NCBI RefSeq assembly: GCF_003581585.1
Contig: NZ_QXIR01000041.1
Coordinates: 1 to 43,500 of the forward strand
Source: Bacillus salacetis
Lineage (GTDB): Bacteria > Bacillota > Bacilli > Bacillales > Bacillaceae_B
Direction: 5' to 3'
DNA length: 43,500 bases
In this document: in pieces, positions 40,959 through 43,500 of the stretch
How positions within the stretch are numbered: position 1 is the stretch's first letter
How the letters are laid out: every line of letters begins with the position of its first letter
Notes under the pieces: model-generated
What the model was told of the DNA's origin: nothing
The model's database searches: none
Seen by the model: only the letters and a program-made list of their open reading frames with translations
Position numbers and translations under genes: made by a program

Positions 40959-41453
40959 CTACCAATCAACATTTCCCCAGGAGGATTGCAGCTTTTGCAG
41001 CAGTACAATTTGTCCGAGATGATACGAATCATGCATCATTATACTGCTGAGTAAACGTTCCCTGGAATACCTGTCTGCTGCATACGGTTTTTTCATTGTT
41101 TCATCATCAATGCCAGCAATGACGGTTCGCAATGTATCCATGACCTCAGTGAAGCGATGAACTGTCCGGCGCCACCCCTGTTCGTCTTCAGGATTCCCTG
41201 GATGTCCAAAGGTTTCCTCATTGCTTTCGGCTCCATGATGATTTTCTGTTCCTTGAAGTCGATGGATAACATCCTCGTTCCAAAATATCAGATGATTAAC
41301 AATCTGCCAGATCGAATTGCTGGTTCCCGAACTTGTCGATGCCGCCTCAGCTGCGCTTACTCCCTTCAGCGCTTGATCCATGGATGCAAACCAGTCATTT
41401 TCATGACAGTGCATATCGAGCTGATCCACAAACACATTGGACAAAACTTGCAT
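40959..41453 (-). CDS. DinB-family protein (DUF1569/DfsB-like)
   Basis: 164 residues, four-helix DinB fold. Probable metal ligands: His in IVNHLIFWNEDV (about 54) and HDSYHLGQ (about 141 and 145). The N-terminal part is less conserved. ATG at 41453 lies 9 bases after GAGGAG; the ATG at 41462 abuts that site. Not obviously related in sequence to the DinB protein at 28374. Function unknown. Confidence 0.87.
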   Translation of the reverse strand: MQVLSNVFVDQLDMHCHENDWFASMDQALKGVSAAEAASTSSGTSNSIWQIVNHLIFWNEDVIHRLQGTENHHGAESNEETFGHPGNPEDEQGWRRTVHRFTEVMDTLRTVIAGIDDETMKKPYAADRYSRERLLSSIMMHDSYHLGQIVLLQKLQSSWGNVDW

Positions 41454-41482
41454 ACAATCCATCTCCTCACTATTTAATTTTT

Positions 41483-41823
41483 GGCTCTGTTAAAGAGTAT
41501 TGTTGCTTTTTGAAAAGGTAAGTTGACTTCCACTCCAGGTGTCCGACTCCGCGGGGCGGACGGTGAGCCTCCTCAGCAGCGCTTCCGGGGTCTCACCTGT
41601 CCCGCTAGTCCCGCAGGAGGTCGAGCACCTTCCGTTTCAGTCAACATATCCGCAGGAAATGATTTTCCATTGTAAACCAGATGTATCCACTTTTCTTGAT
41701 AATCTCGGAAAAGATATACACTTGGATTAATGGGCCGCCAATTTGATTAAACCAACATTTTCAGGCTCTTAATAGTCCATGAACCAAAAACTTTTTATAG
41801 CAACCATATTACCTAACAGAGCC
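41483..41823. mobile_element. 341-bp MITE-like element with 25-bp terminal inverted repeats
   Basis: The left end GGCTCTGTTA...TATTGTTGCT (41483-41507) and the right end (41799-41823, read inverted GGCTCTGTTA...GGTTGCT) match at about 20 of 25 positions. Flanks TAATTTTT (41475-41482) and TAATTTTA (41824-41831) agree at 7 of 8 bases. The ends resemble those of the three elements at 16118, 27241 and 38941, but the interior is different and contains a GC-rich block. No transposase gene. GGCTCT ends and 8-bp AT-rich duplications are reminiscent of ISL3-type elements (inference). Confidence 0.8.
41522..41645. repeat. GC-rich Bacillus-type repeat nested in the element
   Basis: About 124 bp, bounded by GTTGACT (41522-41528) and AGTCAAC (41639-41645). 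It contains CCACTCCAGGTGTCCGACTC, CGCGGGGCGGACGGTGAGCC and GTCTCACCTGTCCCGC with self-complementary parts (GGTGAG...CTCACC). Far more GC-rich than its surroundings. Closely similar sequences recur in many Bacillaceae intergenic regions from memory. Small open frames inside it are not genes. Confidence 0.75.
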
Positions 41824-42078
41824 TAATTTTAGAAAACAACTTTTCTTGCGTTTAATCAGTTCCCTATTTTTATAGTTCGATATTTTTTTAAAAAGTCCTC
41901 GTTCAGCGCTATGGTTTGCTGGTCATTTCAAAATCAATCCAAGTTTGAGGTTTACTTAGTGGAATTTTGAAACAATATAAATGCCGGATTCGTCATACTA
42001 TAAACAGCATATTGTAATCTCGTAATGGCAACAGGCGGCTAGTCATGGAATTAATACATTATAAGGAGATGGCTGTAC
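41824..42078. other. Intergenic region, no gene
   Basis: AT-rich spacer with no supported gene. The upstream half follows the MITE-like element; the last 80 bases should hold the promoter of the 39-residue gene. Confidence 0.35.
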
Positions 42079-42198
42079 ATGGACAGACTTATCACTATAC
42101 TCCTATTTGGATTACCGATCTTAGCACAAGCTGCTTTTCTGTTTTACTGGGGTAAATCAGGGAAAGATTGGGGAACTACTGAAGATGATATTGAGTAA
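42079..42198 (+). CDS. Small membrane protein (39 residues)
   Basis: MDRLITILLFGLPILAQAAF then LFYWGKSGKDWGTTEDDIE: one span near the N-terminus and an acidic tail. ATG at 42079 behind AAGGAGATGG; its own terminator follows. The codon structure, binding site and terminator make a real gene likely. No family recognised. Confidence 0.7.
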   Translation: MDRLITILLFGLPILAQAAFLFYWGKSGKDWGTTEDDIE

Positions 42199-42217
42199 AT
42201 GCATACAAGTAACTTTG

Positions 42218-42252
42218 AGGGGCGATTGCTAAATAAGCAGTTGCCCCTTTTT
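42218..42252 (+). terminator. Terminator of the 39-residue gene
   Basis: AGGGGC (42218-42223) pairs with GCCCCT (42243-42248), with TTGCT...AGCAG extending the helix inside; T-run 42248-42252. Confidence 0.8.
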
Positions 42253-42285
42253 CGTTTTCGATTAGGTGGATTGTATAATTGGCTG

Positions 42286-42349
42286 TTGACTATTCAGTTG
42301 AACTGTAATACATTAATATAAAGTCGAACTATATAGTCAAACTGAATAG
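42286..42349 (+). promoter_or_regulatory. PadR promoter with long-spaced inverted repeat
   Basis: -35 TTGACT (42286-42291), 17-base spacer, -10 TACATT (42309-42314). CTATTCAGTT (42290-42299) and AACTGAATAG (42340-42349) are perfect inverted 10-mers flanking the -10 and start site; the second abuts the ribosome binding site. Likely PadR operators for autorepression. Confidence 0.6.
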
Positions 42350-42360
42350 AGGGTGAGTTA

Positions 42361-42678
42361 ATGAAACATCAACTGCTTCCATTGTCGGAAACCATGCATT
42401 ATATTTTATTGGCGCTGCGTGAACCGCTCCATGGATACGCTGCAATGCAGAAGATAGAAGAACTGAGTAAAGGCAGCGTTATATTAGCCGCAGGTACGCT
42501 GTACGGAGCGATTGAAAACCTGAAAAAACATGGCTGGATTGAGCCAGTTGGGAGCTCTGGCCGAAAGAAAATTTATAAGATAACACCTGAAGGAACCTCC
42601 GTTTTGAAAATGGAACAGGAAAGGCTTTTGCATATTTTATCCTTGTACGAAGGAAGTGAAGCAAATGAAAAAATTTAG
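42361..42678 (+). CDS. PadR-family transcriptional regulator
   Basis: 105 residues, PadR-s1 type. LSETMHYILLALREPLHGYAAMQKIEELSKGSVILAAGTLYGAIENLKKHGWIEP is the winged helix with the conserved GTLY motif, followed by a short dimerisation helix. ATG behind GAGGGTGA. It overlaps the DUF2812 gene by 14 bases, the pairing usual in Firmicutes, where the repressor controls the membrane protein. Confidence 0.95.
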   Translation: MKHQLLPLSETMHYILLALREPLHGYAAMQKIEELSKGSVILAAGTLYGAIENLKKHGWIEPVGSSGRKKIYKITPEGTSVLKMEQERLLHILSLYEGSEANEKI

Positions 42679-43231
42679 ATTGTTTTTCAATATTGAAAAA
42701 GAAGAGCAGTTTCTAAATGAGCAATTACAGAAAGGCTTCCGCTGTATCCATATTAGTGGATTGGGAATTTACACCTTCGAACCAACCGACAAGAGATACG
42801 TCATGAGGCTTGATTATCAGAACAATCTATCGAAAGAAAAGTTTGCTGAATACAAAGGGTTGTATGAGGATTTTGGCTGGAATTATATCAAAGGTCCTTG
42901 GGGGAGCGGCATCCGGTATTGGCAGAAAGAGGACGAGGATCAGACGGAAATCTTCTCTGACCGTGAATCTAAGGGAAATTACTACAAAAGGCTGATGAAT
43001 TATTCGTTTTGGCTGGGCAGCTTGTTTTTGTTTTATTCATTTCTGTTTTACAGTGATTCAGAACTGTATCATGATGGACTATGGAGCATGGACGGTTCAT
43101 TATTTTGGAAAGCCTTCTTGTTTGAAACTCCATTTGTCCTGATGAAGCTGCTTCCCGCACTTATGGCCATATTGTTCTGGAGAAGTTACTTTAAAGCTTA
43201 CCAGAAGCATTCCAAGTTAAAAGGAGAATAG
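42665..43231 (+). CDS. DUF2812-family membrane protein
   Basis: 188 residues. The N-terminal cytoplasmic DUF2812 domain is at about 1-110: MKKFRLFFNIEKEEQFLNEQ, GFRCIHISGLGIYTFEP and YEDFGWNYIKGPWGSGIRYW. Two spans follow (YSFWLGSLFLFYSFLFY; TPFVLMKLLPALMAILFW) and a basic tail. ATG at 42665 behind AAGGAAG, overlapping the PadR end. Family function unknown; always regulator-linked. Terminator follows. Confidence 0.92.
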   Translation: MKKFRLFFNIEKEEQFLNEQLQKGFRCIHISGLGIYTFEPTDKRYVMRLDYQNNLSKEKFAEYKGLYEDFGWNYIKGPWGSGIRYWQKEDEDQTEIFSDRESKGNYYKRLMNYSFWLGSLFLFYSFLFYSDSELYHDGLWSMDGSLFWKAFLFETPFVLMKLLPALMAILFWRSYFKAYQKHSKLKGE

Positions 43232-43272
43232 TGAATAAGGGTAATGTATGAATTGACTTCTTTTCTTATAAG

Positions 43273-43315
43273 CGTACCTCTAAAGGCAGTGAAAGCTCTT
43301 CAGAGGTACGTTTTT
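43273..43315 (+). terminator. Terminator of the PadR-DUF2812 operon
   Basis: CGTACCTCT (43273-43281) pairs perfectly with AGAGGTACG (43302-43310), then TTTTT. Confidence 0.85.
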
Positions 43316-43339
43316 CTGCTTATTTATTCTCTTCGGGCT

Positions 43340-43500
43340 GCGATGGCACGATTCACCTGAATTCGTGTCCCAGAAGTCAGCGGCCCCTTTCTCTAGAGGT
43401 ACGTTTCTTATCTAATCGTGCCTCTTCATATAAGGTTTCCTCTTCCTAAGGAGACGTTTCTTTGTTAATCATATTTCTTTAGCGTGCGGGAGCTGTCTCC
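43340..43500. repeat. Degenerate hairpin repeats at the right edge
   Basis: AGAGGTACG (43395-43403) pairs with CGTGCCTCT (43417-43425), using the same arm sequence as the terminator at 43273-43310. A further GTTTCCT...AGGAGAC pair (43435-43455) and a GGCACGA...TCGTGTCC pair (43345-43370) flank it. AGAGGTACGTTT recurs at 43302 and 43395, with a degraded AGGAGACGTTT at 43449. No gene seen; it continues past the window. Confidence 0.5.

Noticed and set aside
41539..41730. 63-residue frame
   Set aside because: It is in the GC-rich repeat nested in the 341-bp element; no binding site or family.

Overview
The window looks like chromosomal DNA of a low-GC Gram-positive spore-former of the Bacillaceae (Bacillus or a close relative such as Rossellomorea). 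The reasons are strong GGAGG-type ribosome binding sites, frequent TTG and GTG starts, a Bacillus-type single-span signal peptidase I, and many Bacillaceae families (DUF2207, DUF4181, DUF5412, DUF4179, DUF5808/DUF1648, PadR-DUF2812, cxxc_20_cxxc). No rRNA, tRNA, prophage core or CRISPR-Cas was seen. All family names come from reading motifs, not from database searches.

Layout. 1-6 kb: a heptad-repeat coiled-coil protein, an Old Yellow Enzyme-type flavin oxidoreductase, a divergent SDR/TetR pair (the SDR has a C-terminal frameshift), and a zinc-ribbon repeat nuclease-like gene cut by an in-frame amber codon. 6-17 kb: DUF2207 membrane protein, signal peptidase I, a lipoprotein, NUDIX, AraC plus VOC, alpha/beta hydrolase, small membrane proteins, an S9 peptidase and a chloramphenicol-phosphotransferase-like kinase. 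17-21.4 kb: an accessory-looking island with a C-tail-anchored coiled-coil protein and a 470-residue conserved membrane-associated protein of unknown function, next to a HicB-like antitoxin and a divergent HicA-like toxin. 21.5-31 kb: pentapeptide-repeat protein, Asp/Glu racemase, TerC family, lipoprotein, APH-like kinase, nucleotidyltransferase, DinB, MBL hydrolase, an ABC ATPase remnant and small membrane or zinc-finger proteins.

32.0-33.0 kb holds the most striking structure: about 18 consecutive 33-bp palindromes, two sequence types alternating, repeated every 52-53 bp (105-106 bp per pair). That spacing equals five and ten turns of B-DNA. 33-38.8 kb holds two ECF sigma modules: a sigma factor without a canonical start codon overlapping a DUF4179 putative anti-sigma gene, and a sigma factor-membrane protein-ABC ATPase-ABC permease operon. 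39-43.5 kb holds a GntR(YtrA-type)/DUF5808 pair with a near-perfect operator, a DinB protein, a PadR/DUF2812 pair and further repeats.

A family of short non-coding elements bounded by imperfect 25-bp inverted repeats (GGCT... to ...TTGTTGCT) occurs at 16.1, 27.2 and 38.9 kb. A different 341-bp element at 41.5 kb has related ends and itself contains a GC-rich Bacillus-type repeat. Several regulatory circuits can be read directly: TetR-SDR, GntR-DUF5808, PadR-DUF2812, an ECF-type promoter upstream of the DUF4179-linked sigma factor, and a palindrome inside the hicB promoter.
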